From Gemmatimonas sp. (GTDB lineage Bacteria > Gemmatimonadota > Gemmatimonadetes > Gemmatimonadales > Gemmatimonadaceae): a stretch of DNA of 64,000 bases. Shown here in pieces: positions 33,720 to 42,496 of this stretch. Both the position numbers and the translations under genes were made by a program. Numbering within the stretch: position 1 is the first letter of the stretch; the number at the start of each line of letters is the position of its first letter. The stretch is from NCBI GenBank assembly GCA_011390935.1, contig JAABRL010000017.1, forward strand, positions 1-64,000, read 5' to 3'. Below the pieces are notes generated by a model. It made no database searches. It saw nothing but the letters and a program-made list of their open reading frames with translations, and was not told where the DNA came from.

Positions 33720-36140
33720 ATGGCCACGCTCGTCCCGCCCCTCCCGTACGCCGCCGCCGGCGACGCCTTCGGCATCGCCACCCCAGTCACCGAAGTGGTC
33801 AAGCGCGACGGCCGCCGAGAGTCGTGGAATCCCGAGCGCATCACGCGCGCCATCGCCCTGGCGTTCTTTGCCGATCGGCACCACGACGCGCCGAATCCGC
33901 AGGCCGATGACGCCGCCGCGCGCCACGGCCTGGGCGTGGGCGACTACGCCGAAGTGCTGGCCATCACGCAGCTCGTGGTGAACACCGTCGCGCGCAAGCA
34001 CGACGCCGCGGCGCCCACGGTGGAGCAGCTGCAGGACATCGTGGAGACGATGATCGCCGCGCGCGGCCACTGGGACATTGCCAAGCGCTATGTGCTCTAT
34101 CGCGCCACGCGTGCTCGGCATCGCCTCACGGCGCACGGCGAGAACGGCCTGCAGGACTACATCTTTCTCTCGCGGTACTCGCGCTGGCGCGCCGAACTCG
34201 GTCGCCGCGAAACACCGAATGAAGCGTTCACGCGCGTGATGGACATGCACCGCGCCCGTTTTGCGCACGTGCTCGACCTGCCGGTGCGCGGCCTTGGCAA
34301 CGCACCGCTACGTGCGCTGCTCGACGAAACGGAAGCGGCGCTGCAGTCGAAGCGCATCCTGCCGTCCATGCGTTCGCTGCAGTTCGGCGGCACCGCGATT
34401 GAAGCGAACAACGCACGCATGTTCAACTGCGCGTTCACGCACATGAATCGGCTCGAGGCGTTCCGCGAGGCGTTCTTCCTGCTGCTGTCGGGCACGGGCG
34501 TGGGCTTCAGCGTGCAGAAGCCGCATGTGGCGCAGCTGCCGGCGTTTCCGTTGCGCGCGGCGGATCATGAGTTGCCGGTGGTGCATCACACGGTGCCCGA
34601 TACGCTCGAAGGGTGGGCCGATGCACTGCACGTGCTGCTCACGAGCTACCTCGACGGCACGAAGGTGGAGTTCAACTACAGTCAGATCCGTTCGCGTGGC
34701 ACACCGCTCCGCACGTCGGGTGGACGCGCACCGGGCCACCTGCCGCTGAAGAAGGCGCTTGTGGCTGTGGAGCGCGTGCTGGAACACGCGCCGGGCCGCG
34801 CGCTGCGTCCGATCGAGGTGTACGACATCCTCATGCATGTGGCGGTGGCGGTGCTGAGCGGCGGCATTCGTCGTTCGGCCACGATCTGTCTCTTCAGCGC
34901 CGATGACGACGAAATGGCGTCGGCGAAGACGGGCAACTGGTTCGAGACCAATCCACAGCGCGGCAAGAGCAACAACTCGGCGGTACTCGTGCGCGGCAAG
35001 GCGCAGGAAGCCGACTTCACGCGACTGTTCGAGTATCAGAAGGAGTACGGCGAGCCGGGCTTCTACTTCGTGGACGACGCCGACTACGGCGCAAATCCGT
35101 GTGTGGAGATCGGTCTCGCCCCGTTCCTCACGGTGGACGCCGAATCACGCGCGGCGCTCGCGCGACATGGTGGCCCGGATGTCGCCGAGGGCACGCGCTT
35201 GTCCGGCTGGCAGATGTGCAACCTTACCACGATCAACGCCGCCGCGTGCACGACTGCCGACGAGTTTCTGTCGGCGTGCCGTTCGGCCGCTTTACTGGGC
35301 ACGTTGCAGGCGTCGTACACCGACATCCGCTATCTCGGCCCCGTCACGCGCGTGATCAACGATCGCGAAGCGTTGCTGGGCGTGAGCATTTGCGGTGTGC
35401 TCGAGCGGCCGGCGGTGTTTCTCGATCCGGCCACGCTCGAGCGCGGTGCGGCCACGTGTCTGGATGTGAACGCCGCGATCGCCGAACACATCGGCGTGGC
35501 GCCGGCCGCACGCGTGACGTGCGTGAAGCCGGAGGGCACGGCGAGTCTCGTGCTTGGCGCGGCGAGCGGCATTCACCCGCACCATGCGCGTCGGTATTTC
35601 CGACGAGTGCAGGCGGCGCGCACCGATGCCGTGTACCAGTGGTTCAAGACGTTCAATCCGCACCTCACCGAAACCTCGGTGTGGGACCCCGAGACCACCG
35701 ATGTGATCACGTTTCCGGTTGAAGCCGCGGACGATGCGATCCTGCGCGAGGATGTGGACGCCGTGCCGTTCCTGCAGCATGTGAAGCTGGTGCAGCAGCA
35801 CTGGGTGGAAGCGGGGCGCCGGCATGAGCGCTACAACCCGGGGCTGCACCACAACGTGTCGAACACGGTGACGGTGCGCGACGACGAGTGGGACGCCGTG
35901 CAGCAGTACATCTGGGAGAATCGCGCGCACTTCGCGGGCATTTCCTTGCTGCGCGAGACCGGCGACAAGGTGTACGCGCAGGCGCCGCGCGAAGCGGTGA
36001 CCACGGAGGCCGATGTGCTCAAGTGGAATGCGCTGCACTACGTGCCGGTGGACTGGGCGTCGATGCGCGAAACGCAGGATGTCACGGCGCTGGCCGATGT
36101 GGTGGCGTGCGCCGGTGGGGCGTGCGAGCTGAGCGTGTAG
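33720..36140 (+). CDS. nrdJ: Adenosylcobalamin-dependent ribonucleoside-triphosphate reductase (class II)
   Basis: An 806-residue class II enzyme that reduces ribonucleotides to deoxyribonucleotides in the cytoplasm using adenosylcobalamin. An ATP-cone-like region at the N-terminus (VVKRDGRRESWNPERITRAI) precedes the barrel. NARMFNCAF carries one redox cysteine, NPCVEIGL the thiyl-radical cysteine, and GWQMCNLTTIN the second redox cysteine. VKPEGTASLVLGAASGIHPH closes the site, and the C-terminal thiol pair is CAGGAC (Cys797 and Cys802), as in the monomeric Lactobacillus enzyme. The start ATG at 33720 is the first that begins conserved sequence. The B12 riboswitch upstream fits its cofactor need. 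Confidence 0.93.
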   Translation: MATLVPPLPYAAAGDAFGIATPVTEVVKRDGRRESWNPERITRAIALAFFADRHHDAPNPQADDAAARHGLGVGDYAEVLAITQLVVNTVARKHDAAAPTVEQLQDIVETMIAARGHWDIAKRYVLYRATRARHRLTAHGENGLQDYIFLSRYSRWRAELGRRETPNEAFTRVMDMHRARFAHVLDLPVRGLGNAPLRALLDETEAALQSKRILPSMRSLQFGGTAIEANNARMFNCAFTHMNRLEAFREAFFLLLSGTGVGFSVQKPHVAQLPAFPLRAADHELPVVHHTVPDTLEGWADALHVLLTSYLDGTKVEFNYSQIRSRGTPLRTSGGRAPGHLPLKKALVAVERVLEHAPGRALRPIEVYDILMHVAVAVLSGGIRRSATICLFSADDDEMASAKTGNWFETNPQRGKSNNSAVLVRGKAQEADFTRLFEYQKEYGEPGFYFVDDADYGANPCVEIGLAPFLTVDAESRAALARHGGPDVAEGTRLSGWQMCNLTTINAAACTTADEFLSACRSAALLGTLQASYTDIRYLGPVTRVINDREALLGVSICGVLERPAVFLDPATLERGAATCLDVNAAIAEHIGVAPAARVTCVKPEGTASLVLGAASGIHPHHARRYFRRVQAARTDAVYQWFKTFNPHLTETSVWDPETTDVITFPVEAADDAILREDVDAVPFLQHVKLVQQHWVEAGRRHERYNPGLHHNVSNTVTVRDDEWDAVQQYIWENRAHFAGISLLRETGDKVYAQAPREAVTTEADVLKWNALHYVPVDWASMRETQDVTALADVVACAGGACELSV

Positions 36141-36145
36141 GGCGC

Positions 36146-36454
36146 GTGTCGGCGCACGCGCCGTCGCGCAACACGGCGTCGAGTCTGCACGACTCGGCGC
36201 TTCGCCTCAACGATCCACCGCCCAGTCCGTGCGTGCGTGAATGTGCATTGCACGCGACCCGGGCGTGGTGCCTCGGGTGCCATCGCACGATCGACGAAAT
36301 CGTGGAGTGGCGCACCATGTCGGCGGTGCAACAGTGGTCGGTGGTGTCGGCCTTGCCGGTGCGGCGTGCGCAGCGACAGGCCGACATCGGCCAGACGACG
36401 ACGCGCTGCGAAGTGCTCGCTGAGATGCCGTCGCATGGAAACCACTCATGCTGA
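36146..36454 (+). CDS. DUF1289-family small cysteine-rich protein
   Basis: The DUF1289 signature is clear: SPCVRECAL, then WCLGCHRTIDEIVEWRTMSA, with four cysteines that probably bind zinc or an iron-sulfur cluster. The start is uncertain. The GTG at 36146, six bases after the nrdJ stop, gives 102 residues including a nonconserved N-terminal 30. Close spacing suggests co-transcription with nrdJ. Family function is unknown. Its last seven bases overlap the next gene. Confidence 0.75.
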   Translation: MSAHAPSRNTASSLHDSALRLNDPPPSPCVRECALHATRAWCLGCHRTIDEIVEWRTMSAVQQWSVVSALPVRRAQRQADIGQTTTRCEVLAEMPSHGNHSC

Positions 36455-36954
36455 AACGCGCACGGCAGTCGAAGTGCCGCCGATGGTGGGTCGCGAGCGT
36501 CGTCAGTGCGGCGCTCGTGCTCACCGCGTGTTCGGCGCGATCACCGCGCGTGACGGTCACGCCGACCGACGCGCCCGCCGCGCTGCTCGGCGCGTTCACG
36601 GACGACTACGGCAGTCACTATCGCGTGACAGCGGAACGCTTCGAACAGCTACCGCGCAGCGCGTACCTGATCGCCGAGTGGAACGCCGTCGAGCGCTATT
36701 TTCTGGCGCAGAACGCCGCGAGCAATCCGAGCGACGGGGGGCTGTGGACGCGCGTGGACTGGCTCGAGTTCACGGATCAGGGAGCGTACGGTTGGGGCTT
36801 CTGCCTCACCGCCTACCGCGCTCCCAGTCGAGAGGTGGCGCGTGCGGTGCCGGCAGCGGACCGCGAGACGGCGCGGTCCGGGTGCAACGGGTTTCCGTTT
36901 ACGCGGATGCAGCGGGTGTCCGATTCGATCGCGGCGACGCCGCAGCGACGGTAG
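36448..36954 (+). CDS. Small lipoprotein of unknown function
   Basis: The 168-residue protein has a basic N-terminus and a lipoprotein signal (WWVASVVSAALVLTACSAR). A mature domain follows with GAFTDDYGSHYRVTAERFEQ and tryptophan-rich segments, and two cysteines (GFCLTAYRAP, SGCNGFPF) that may form a disulfide. It overlaps the DUF1289 gene by seven bases. No family is recognised. It resembles small secreted proteins that bind or protect an envelope partner. Confidence 0.65.
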   Translation: MLKRARQSKCRRWWVASVVSAALVLTACSARSPRVTVTPTDAPAALLGAFTDDYGSHYRVTAERFEQLPRSAYLIAEWNAVERYFLAQNAASNPSDGGLWTRVDWLEFTDQGAYGWGFCLTAYRAPSREVARAVPAADRETARSGCNGFPFTRMQRVSDSIAATPQRR

Positions 36955-37152
36955 ACCACGTGCTACGGATTTGGCGGCGGCACGAGCCGCCGAGTGTTCG
37001 GCTTCGCGGTGCGGCGTGGAGCGGCGGTGGCGAGCGCACGGGCCACGTGTGCTCGCGCGCGCTGGTGCGTGAACATGCTCGTTGTGCAGCCGCACGCTGG
37101 GGTAGGCGCCGAGGCCACCTGAGCCACTGGAAGGGGCGCATATGCGCAGCCC

Positions 37153-37521
37153 TCAATCACGCCCGGCGGACGGTGGCGTCCCATCCGCCTCATCCTCCGG
37201 TGGCACCGTTGGCCAGAAGCCGTCGAGCGTGAGAAACAACCGAGCGCCGGCGACCAGCTGTCGCAGCGGATCGATCTGCTCGCGGCTGACGGCCATGGCG
37301 ATGCCCGAGGCGTCGAAGTGCAGCAGGGCGTGCTCGGCGTCGGAGAGCCCGGCGCGCGGCGCGCGCGCATCCAGCTGGCCCACGGTCTGTTCGATCCAGC
37401 GCAGATCCTCCACGTCGAGCGGGACGACGAGCGTACCCGCCCGCAGGCGAATCCCGGCACAATCGAGACACCGGCGCACCTCTCCGTACTCGGTGGTGAA
37501 CACGGTGACGAAACGGCACAT
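37153..37521 (-). CDS. Uncharacterised small protein behind a Fur-like palindrome
   Basis: The start at 37521 is fixed by AAGGAGG five bases upstream; 122 residues follow. The N-terminus MCRFVTVFTTEYGEVRRCLD ends with a C-x-x-C (CLDC) and GIRLRAGTLVVPLD. The remainder is helical and then beta, without membrane segments. The two cysteine positions may bind a metal. A perfect 23-bp palindrome directly upstream suggests regulation by a Fur-type repressor. I do not recognise the family with confidence. Confidence 0.6.
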   Translation of the reverse strand: MCRFVTVFTTEYGEVRRCLDCAGIRLRAGTLVVPLDVEDLRWIEQTVGQLDARAPRAGLSDAEHALLHFDASGIAMAVSREQIDPLRQLVAGARLFLTLDGFWPTVPPEDEADGTPPSAGRD

Positions 37522-37546
37522 CCGGGCCTCCTTGCACGATCGCTGG

Positions 37547-37569
37547 TGATTGAGAAACATTCTCAATCA
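37547..37569 (-). promoter_or_regulatory. Perfect 23-bp Fur-like palindrome
   Basis: Arms TGATTGAGAA (37547-37556) and TTCTCAATCA (37560-37569) are perfect inverted repeats around ACA, 25 bases upstream of the small gene at 37521. The core TGAGAA-n-TTCTCA pattern resembles Fur-family boxes and is shared with the site at 46571 ahead of the ABC exporter genes. Confidence 0.6.
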
Positions 37570-37729
37570 TTGTGTTGGGCGAGTGCGGATGTGTCAATAC
37601 CGACTTGTACGGTCGGCATTCTCGACGGCGCACGGCTGGCGACGCGCACTGCCACCTACCCACGATCGACCCTAGCTTTGCTCAACCAGAAGCCATGCTC
37701 ATCACGCCATTCGGGGTGCGACCGCACCG

Positions 37730-38335
37730 GTGAGCGAGTTCGCGCTCTATCTGCGGCTCGGCGCCATGCACATCGCCGATCTTGCCGGGTACGACCACAT
37801 TCTGTTCGTGGCCGCACTGGCCGTCAGCTATCCGCCCACCGCGTGGCGACGGCTGGCGCTGCTGGTGACGGCGTTCACGGTGGGACATTCGCTCACGCTC
37901 GTGCTCTCCACGCTCGGATGGGTCCGGATCTCAGCGGTGCTGGTCGAGGCGCTCATTCCGGCCACCATCCTGGTCACCGCCGCGCTGCAGGCATGGGCGT
38001 ACCGCAGACCTCGACTCGAGACGCCCGCAGATGACGGACGCTTCGGCATTCGATTTGCGCTCGCGGCCGGTTTCGGCCTCGTGCACGGGCTTGGATTCAG
38101 TACGTTCCTGCGAGCGTTGCTCGGCGCCGAAGAATCGTTGCTGGTCCCGCTGTTCGCGTTCAACGTCGGACTCGAACTCGGGCAACTCGTGATCCTGGCG
38201 GCGGTGCTGCTGCTCGGAGCATTCGCCTCACGCGTGTTCGGTGTGTCCCGACGCGCCTGGGTGCTGCTTGTGGCCGCCGTAGCCGGCAGTGTGGCGGCGA
38301 AGCTGCTCGTCGAACGTTTGGCCGACGCTGGCTGA
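37730..38335 (+). CDS. HupE/UreJ-like membrane protein
   Basis: A 201-residue polytopic protein with about six helices. The HupE/UreJ-2 pattern is visible: LAGYDHILFVAALAV with the conserved DHILF histidine, TAFTVGHSLTLVLSTLG with a second histidine, and GFGLVHGLGFSTFLRALL with a third. These histidines suggest nickel, cobalt or copper movement. It starts at GTG 37730, which overlaps the stop of a 12-codon frame (37695-37733); no strong ribosome binding site precedes it. Confidence 0.8.
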   Translation: MSEFALYLRLGAMHIADLAGYDHILFVAALAVSYPPTAWRRLALLVTAFTVGHSLTLVLSTLGWVRISAVLVEALIPATILVTAALQAWAYRRPRLETPADDGRFGIRFALAAGFGLVHGLGFSTFLRALLGAEESLLVPLFAFNVGLELGQLVILAAVLLLGAFASRVFGVSRRAWVLLVAAVAGSVAAKLLVERLADAG

Positions 38336-38350
38336 GCACACATCACCTCG

Positions 38351-40468
38351 ATGTCCGGAGTTGTGTTCATGTCCCGCGTCCCACGCGTTTCCGGCGCGCC
38401 GCGCACGGCCGCCGTCTGCGCCACCGTGTTCTGCCTTGCCACCACGGCCCAGGCCCAGCCCTGGCTCCAGCCCGACACCACCAACCGCTCCAACCAGAGC
38501 TACTTCCGCGCGATCCCCGAGTGGGCAGCGCCGAACGAGTATCGCGACGCACAAGGCAATCCCGGGCCGAAGTACTGGCAGCAGCGTGTGGACTACACCA
38601 TTCGCACGCGACTCGACACGCTGCAGCATCGGGTGAGCGGCACGGCACGTGTGACGTATCACAACAACGCGCCCGCCTCCCTCGGCTACCTGTGGTTTCA
38701 GCTCGACCAGAACATTGAGCGCGAAGACAGCCGCGCGTCGCTGTCCGATCCGGCGATCGCGCAGACGACGCTACCCGCGCAGGCTCGCGCCTTTCTCTTC
38801 CCGGATCGCTCCGGACTCGGCAATACGATCACCCGCGTGCAGCTCGTCGACGAACGCGGACGGCTGATGGACGCCGACTACCTGGTGAACGGGACGCTCA
38901 TGCGCGTGGAGCTGCCTTCGCCGCTGGCGACCGGCGCCAACGCGCGCGTGGAGATCGAATGGTCGCACGGCGTTCCCGAAGCCGGCACGCAGAACTTCAA
39001 TGGTCGCGGACAGCGCGAGAAGGTGCGCGACGGCTGGCTGTACGAAATGGCGCAATGGTTCCCGCGTGCCGCCGTGTACGACGATGTGAACGGCTGGAAC
39101 ACCGATCAGTTTCTGGGTCAGGGCGAGTTCTATCTCAACTTCGGCAGCTACGATGTGCAGATCACGGTACCGCGTGATCACATCGTGCGCGCCACCGGAA
39201 CGCTGCGCAATCCGGAGGCCGTGCTGACGGCCACCCAGCGTCAGCGCCTGGTCGCCGCCATGCGCGATACGGTGCCGGTGTTCATCGTGGCCGCCAACGA
39301 AGTCGGCGCTCCCTCGGCGCGGCCGGCGGGCACCGGTGATCTCACGTGGCACTTCGTGGCCGACAACGTACGCGACTTCGCGTGGGCCTCGAGCCGAACC
39401 TTCGTGTGGGATGCCGCGGGCTACACGTACCCCGAGAGTGGACGCACCGTGGAGATGCACTCGGTGTATCCGCGCGATGCGATGCCGCTGTGGGACAAGG
39501 TGTCGACGCGCGCAATCAAGCAGACGCTCGTCACGTACGGACGCATGGCGTTCGAGTATCCGTACCCGCAGGCGTCGAACGTGCACGGCCCGGTGTTCGG
39601 CATGGAGTACCCCATGATCGCCTTCTGCGGGGCGCGGCCGAGCGCCGATGGCTCATATACGCCAGCGCTGGAGTACGCGCTGGTGGGCGTGACGATTCAC
39701 GAAGTGGGGCACAACTGGTTCCCCATGATCGTGGCGTCGGACGAACGCAAGTGGACGTGGATGGACGAAGGACTCAACACGTTCCTCGAACACTACGCCG
39801 AGCTTGAGTGGGACCCGAACTGGCCCGAGGCGCGGCTGCGCGGCTACGCGAAGAACATCGTGGGGTACATGCGCACCACCGATCAGGTGCCGATCATGAC
39901 GGAGTCGGACTACATCCACACGGCGTTCGGTCCCAACGGCTATGCCAAACCCGCGGCTGGTCTCGTGATGCTGCGCGAGCGCGTGCTCGGTCCGGAGCGG
40001 TTCGATCGGGCGTTCCGCGAGTACGCCACCAAGTGGGCCTTCAAGCATCCGCAGCCGGCCGACTTCTTCCGCACGCTGGCCAGCGGTTCCGGCGACAATC
40101 TCAACTATTTCTGGCGCGGCTGGTTCTACAGCACGTACGCCAACGACCAGTCGCTGGCCTCCGTCACCACGCAGGACGCGCTGCCACTCACGGGTGACGC
40201 GTCGAAGGGGCAGTTCTACCATCGCATCACGATCGACAACGCTGGCGGGCTGGTGCTGCCGATCGAACTCGATCTGCACTACGCCGACGGTACGATGGAG
40301 CGGGTCCGTCTGCCCGCCGAAACGTGGCGCAAGAACGAGCGACGCTTCGTGTACGGGCACTTCAGCAGCAAGCCACTCGCCCGCGTGGTGCTCGATCCGG
40401 ATGCGGCGTGGGCGGACGTGGATACGAGCAACAACACGTGGACGGCGCCGGTCACGCCGATACCATGA
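38351..40468 (+). CDS. Secreted M1-family metallopeptidase
   Basis: The 705-residue protein has a signal peptide (AAVCATVFCLATTAQAQPW), an N-terminal beta domain of the M1 type (HRVSGTARVTYHNNAPASLG), and the catalytic site: His450-Glu451-x-x-His454 in HEVGHNW and Glu473 in DEGLNTF, the standard H-E-x-x-H-x18-E. It should cleave N-terminal residues from peptides outside the cytoplasm. The GAMEN exopeptidase motif is replaced by VFGMEYPMIAF. A second possible start is the ATG at 38369. The next gene starts inside its stop codon. Confidence 0.9.
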   Translation: MSGVVFMSRVPRVSGAPRTAAVCATVFCLATTAQAQPWLQPDTTNRSNQSYFRAIPEWAAPNEYRDAQGNPGPKYWQQRVDYTIRTRLDTLQHRVSGTARVTYHNNAPASLGYLWFQLDQNIEREDSRASLSDPAIAQTTLPAQARAFLFPDRSGLGNTITRVQLVDERGRLMDADYLVNGTLMRVELPSPLATGANARVEIEWSHGVPEAGTQNFNGRGQREKVRDGWLYEMAQWFPRAAVYDDVNGWNTDQFLGQGEFYLNFGSYDVQITVPRDHIVRATGTLRNPEAVLTATQRQRLVAAMRDTVPVFIVAANEVGAPSARPAGTGDLTWHFVADNVRDFAWASSRTFVWDAAGYTYPESGRTVEMHSVYPRDAMPLWDKVSTRAIKQTLVTYGRMAFEYPYPQASNVHGPVFGMEYPMIAFCGARPSADGSYTPALEYALVGVTIHEVGHNWFPMIVASDERKWTWMDEGLNTFLEHYAELEWDPNWPEARLRGYAKNIVGYMRTTDQVPIMTESDYIHTAFGPNGYAKPAAGLVMLRERVLGPERFDRAFREYATKWAFKHPQPADFFRTLASGSGDNLNYFWRGWFYSTYANDQSLASVTTQDALPLTGDASKGQFYHRITIDNAGGLVLPIELDLHYADGTMERVRLPAETWRKNERRFVYGHFSSKPLARVVLDPDAAWADVDTSNNTWTAPVTPIP

Positions 40469-41085
40469 GGCGCGGGTGCCTGGCGTTCATCGCGGTGTGC
40501 ACGATGAACGCCCTCGCCAGCACGGAGGCGCACGCGCATGCGGCCCCGCGGGAGGGGACCGTGCGAGCGGGCGACGAGCGGATGGCGATCGCGCCCACGG
40601 CGCGTCATGAGGGGCCACGTGACGCGCGTCACGATGTGCACGTGACCGTGTCGCGTGTGGTGCTCGAGCAGGGCACGCTCTACTGGCGCGTGCGCTGCTT
40701 CGCCGATGACCTCACGCTCGCAATGCGCGGCGTGAGCGGCGACAGCGCGTTCGCCTTCTCCACCGTTCCATCCGCCGAGGATGACTCGCTGTTCATGCGC
40801 TACTTCCGTTCGCAGGTGCAGGTGGACGCAGACGGCGCACGCAAAACGCCTCGCTTGCTGGAGCGCGGCACGGAGCAGGACGAAGCGGGTGGTCCAGTGC
40901 GCTGGTACGTGCTGGCGTTTCCGGTGCCGGCTCCGACCCGGGCATTGCGCATTCGTCATGCGCTCCTGTTCGACGTGTTTCGCGATCAGCAGAATCTCGT
41001 GACGTTGCTCGATGCAGCCAGCGGCAAGCGGCAGCCGCTGTACTTCACCGCCGGCAACGACGTACCGCAGGTGGTGACGCGATAG
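40465..41085 (+). CDS. DUF6702-like secreted protein coupled to the M1 peptidase
   Basis: The 206-residue protein has a signal peptide (LAFIAVCTMNALASTEAHAH). A domain begins at DVHVTVSRVVLEQGTLYWRV and contains RCFADDLTLAMRG, which matches the DUF6702 pattern. That family is regularly encoded directly after M1 peptidases in Bacteroidetes and Gemmatimonadota. Overlap ATGA with the peptidase stop (40465-40468) supports coupled translation and joint function. The mechanism is unknown. Confidence 0.7.
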   Translation: MRRGCLAFIAVCTMNALASTEAHAHAAPREGTVRAGDERMAIAPTARHEGPRDARHDVHVTVSRVVLEQGTLYWRVRCFADDLTLAMRGVSGDSAFAFSTVPSAEDDSLFMRYFRSQVQVDADGARKTPRLLERGTEQDEAGGPVRWYVLAFPVPAPTRALRIRHALLFDVFRDQQNLVTLLDAASGKRQPLYFTAGNDVPQVVTR

Positions 41086-41242
41086 CGCACTCGCGATGAA
41101 GCGAGGCGCGCGTTCCTGAAGGTTGCAGGGAAACCCGGTCGGCTGGTGGGAGAATCCCCCGCTGCGTGTCGACCGTGCGATCGCGATGCTTGTCGCAGGC
41201 GCGGTTGGTGCTGCGCGCCTCCACGATTCACCACGAGGCATT

Positions 41243-41935
41243 ATGCGCATCGCATCGGCAACGGTCACCATCCTTACCACTGCTGTTCTGGCGGCGTGCG
41301 GCGGCGACGCTTCTCGCACCGACGAGGTCGCGGTCGAGACCCAGTCGGCGAGCCCATCGGTCGAGGTGAAGCAGTTCGTGCTGCAGAACGAATGGGCCGA
41401 GGCGTTCACGATCACGCTAGCGCCGGGCGAGGCGCTGCCCGCGCACGACGGTGCGGCGCGGGTGGTCTACTCGCTGGGCGACTACACCATTCGGTACACC
41501 GAGGGGGACTCGACCCGCGAGGCCACGTGGCAGCGCGGCGATGTGCACACCCACAGCGCGGGTGTGCACGCCATTGAGAACATCGGGACTACGCCGGCGC
41601 AGCTGCTGATCGTGCACCGTACCAGCGCACCATTGCCGGCCGGTGGCGACGTCACCGACGCGACGCCGAGCAGCGCGCCGCTGGTGAACGACGACCGCTT
41701 CGCGGTGCGGGAGGTCGCTCTCGAGCCAGCTGGCAGCGAGCCGGCTCATGCCGGACGCGCCCGCGTGGTGTACGCGCTCTCCGACTACACCATCCGGTAC
41801 GAGACCGAGGGTGAGGCGCCGATCGAACGCAGCTTCACCGCCGGACAGGCACACTGGCATGACGCCGGGCAGCATCGCGTCACGAACATCGGCACGACGC
41901 CGGCGCGGTTTCTGGTAGTGCAGTTCAAGCAGTAG
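41243..41935 (+). CDS. Lipoprotein with two tandem cupin-like domains
   Basis: Start at 41243 has GAGG five bases upstream and gives 230 residues. The signal ends in VLAACGGD. The mature protein is an internal duplication. The first copy reads ARVVYSLGDYTIRYTEGDST ... GDVHTHSAGVHAIENIGTTP and the second ARVVYALSDYTIRYETEGEA ... AHWHDAGQHRVTNIGTTPAR. Each copy is a short cupin-like barrel with histidines placed to bind a metal. No reaction is assigned. It lies alone between the M1/DUF6702 pair and the ArsR gene. Confidence 0.75.
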   Translation: MRIASATVTILTTAVLAACGGDASRTDEVAVETQSASPSVEVKQFVLQNEWAEAFTITLAPGEALPAHDGAARVVYSLGDYTIRYTEGDSTREATWQRGDVHTHSAGVHAIENIGTTPAQLLIVHRTSAPLPAGGDVTDATPSSAPLVNDDRFAVREVALEPAGSEPAHAGRARVVYALSDYTIRYETEGEAPIERSFTAGQAHWHDAGQHRVTNIGTTPARFLVVQFKQ

Positions 41936-41983
41936 CAGGAGGTGTTGGCGTCGGCCGTGCTGGCCGGCGTCGCAATGTGCATG

Positions 41984-42023
41984 TCGCTTCGTCATTTCAT
42001 GAATCTTGCAAGTGACGAAGCGA
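41984..42023 (+). promoter_or_regulatory. Inverted repeat operator upstream of arsR-type gene
   Basis: TCGCTTCGTCA (41984-41994) and TGACGAAGCGA (42013-42023) are perfect 11-bp inverted repeats 18 bases apart, ending 18 bases before the ArsR start codon. It is a likely autoregulatory site for the ArsR-family repressor, although a two-part 12-2-12 box typical of SmtB is not seen. Confidence 0.55.
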
Positions 42024-42041
42024 TGTGGTAGGATTATCAGG

Positions 42042-42410
42042 ATGAACTCTGCTGCAGCCTCCCCCCCGGCCTGCGACTCCACCGACCACGCCGCGCCAGC
42101 CCCACGCCCTCGCGCCCTGCCGGCCGTGCGCCAGCGCGCCGCCCGTATGCTGCGCGCCGCGGGTGATCCGGATCGCCTCGCCCTGCTCGAGCTGCTCGAT
42201 GCGGGCGAACTGTGCGTGACCGACCTCGCCACGCTTACCGGTGACGCCATGCCCACCGTCTCGCAGCGCCTGCGGCAGCTCAAGACCGAGGGGCTCGCCA
42301 GCACCCGCCGCGACGGCAAGCACGTGTACTACGCGCTCGCCGATGAACACGTGCGCATCCTGCTGCACAACATCCTGCACCACGCGTCGGAGTCCGTGTC
42401 GCCGCGCTGA
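42042..42410 (+). CDS. ArsR/SmtB-family metal-responsive repressor
   Basis: A 122-residue winged-helix protein. ARMLRAAGDPDRLALLELLD is the typical N-terminal helix pair, GELCVTDLATLTGDAMPTVS with QRLRQLKTEGLASTRRDGKH the HTH and wing, and YYALADEHVRILLHNILHHA the C-terminal helix. That last helix carries Asp/His residues matching the alpha-5 Zn site of SmtB/CzrA (D...H...H..HH). Cysteine in ELCVTD fits an alpha-3 site. An AGGA precedes the ATG. With the histidine-rich protein downstream, zinc is the most likely signal. Confidence 0.85.
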   Translation: MNSAAASPPACDSTDHAAPAPRPRALPAVRQRAARMLRAAGDPDRLALLELLDAGELCVTDLATLTGDAMPTVSQRLRQLKTEGLASTRRDGKHVYYALADEHVRILLHNILHHASESVSPR

Positions 42411-42496
42411 GGGTTCGCACCATCCTCGACTCGCGCCGGGACGTCGACGGCGGCGCGAGCGCCTGCCTGTTGTCGACACATCATCCGAGCACCGAC

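Noticed and set aside
33720-36140. Intein or insertion inside nrdJ
   Set aside because: The conserved blocks run in normal order and the 806-residue length fits a class II enzyme without an insertion.
41100-41200. Possible second cobalamin riboswitch (GGGAAACCCGGT followed by CCCCCGC)
   Set aside because: Only a GGGAA...CCGGT scrap matches; the core boxes and the terminal AGAAGACCTGCC box are missing.
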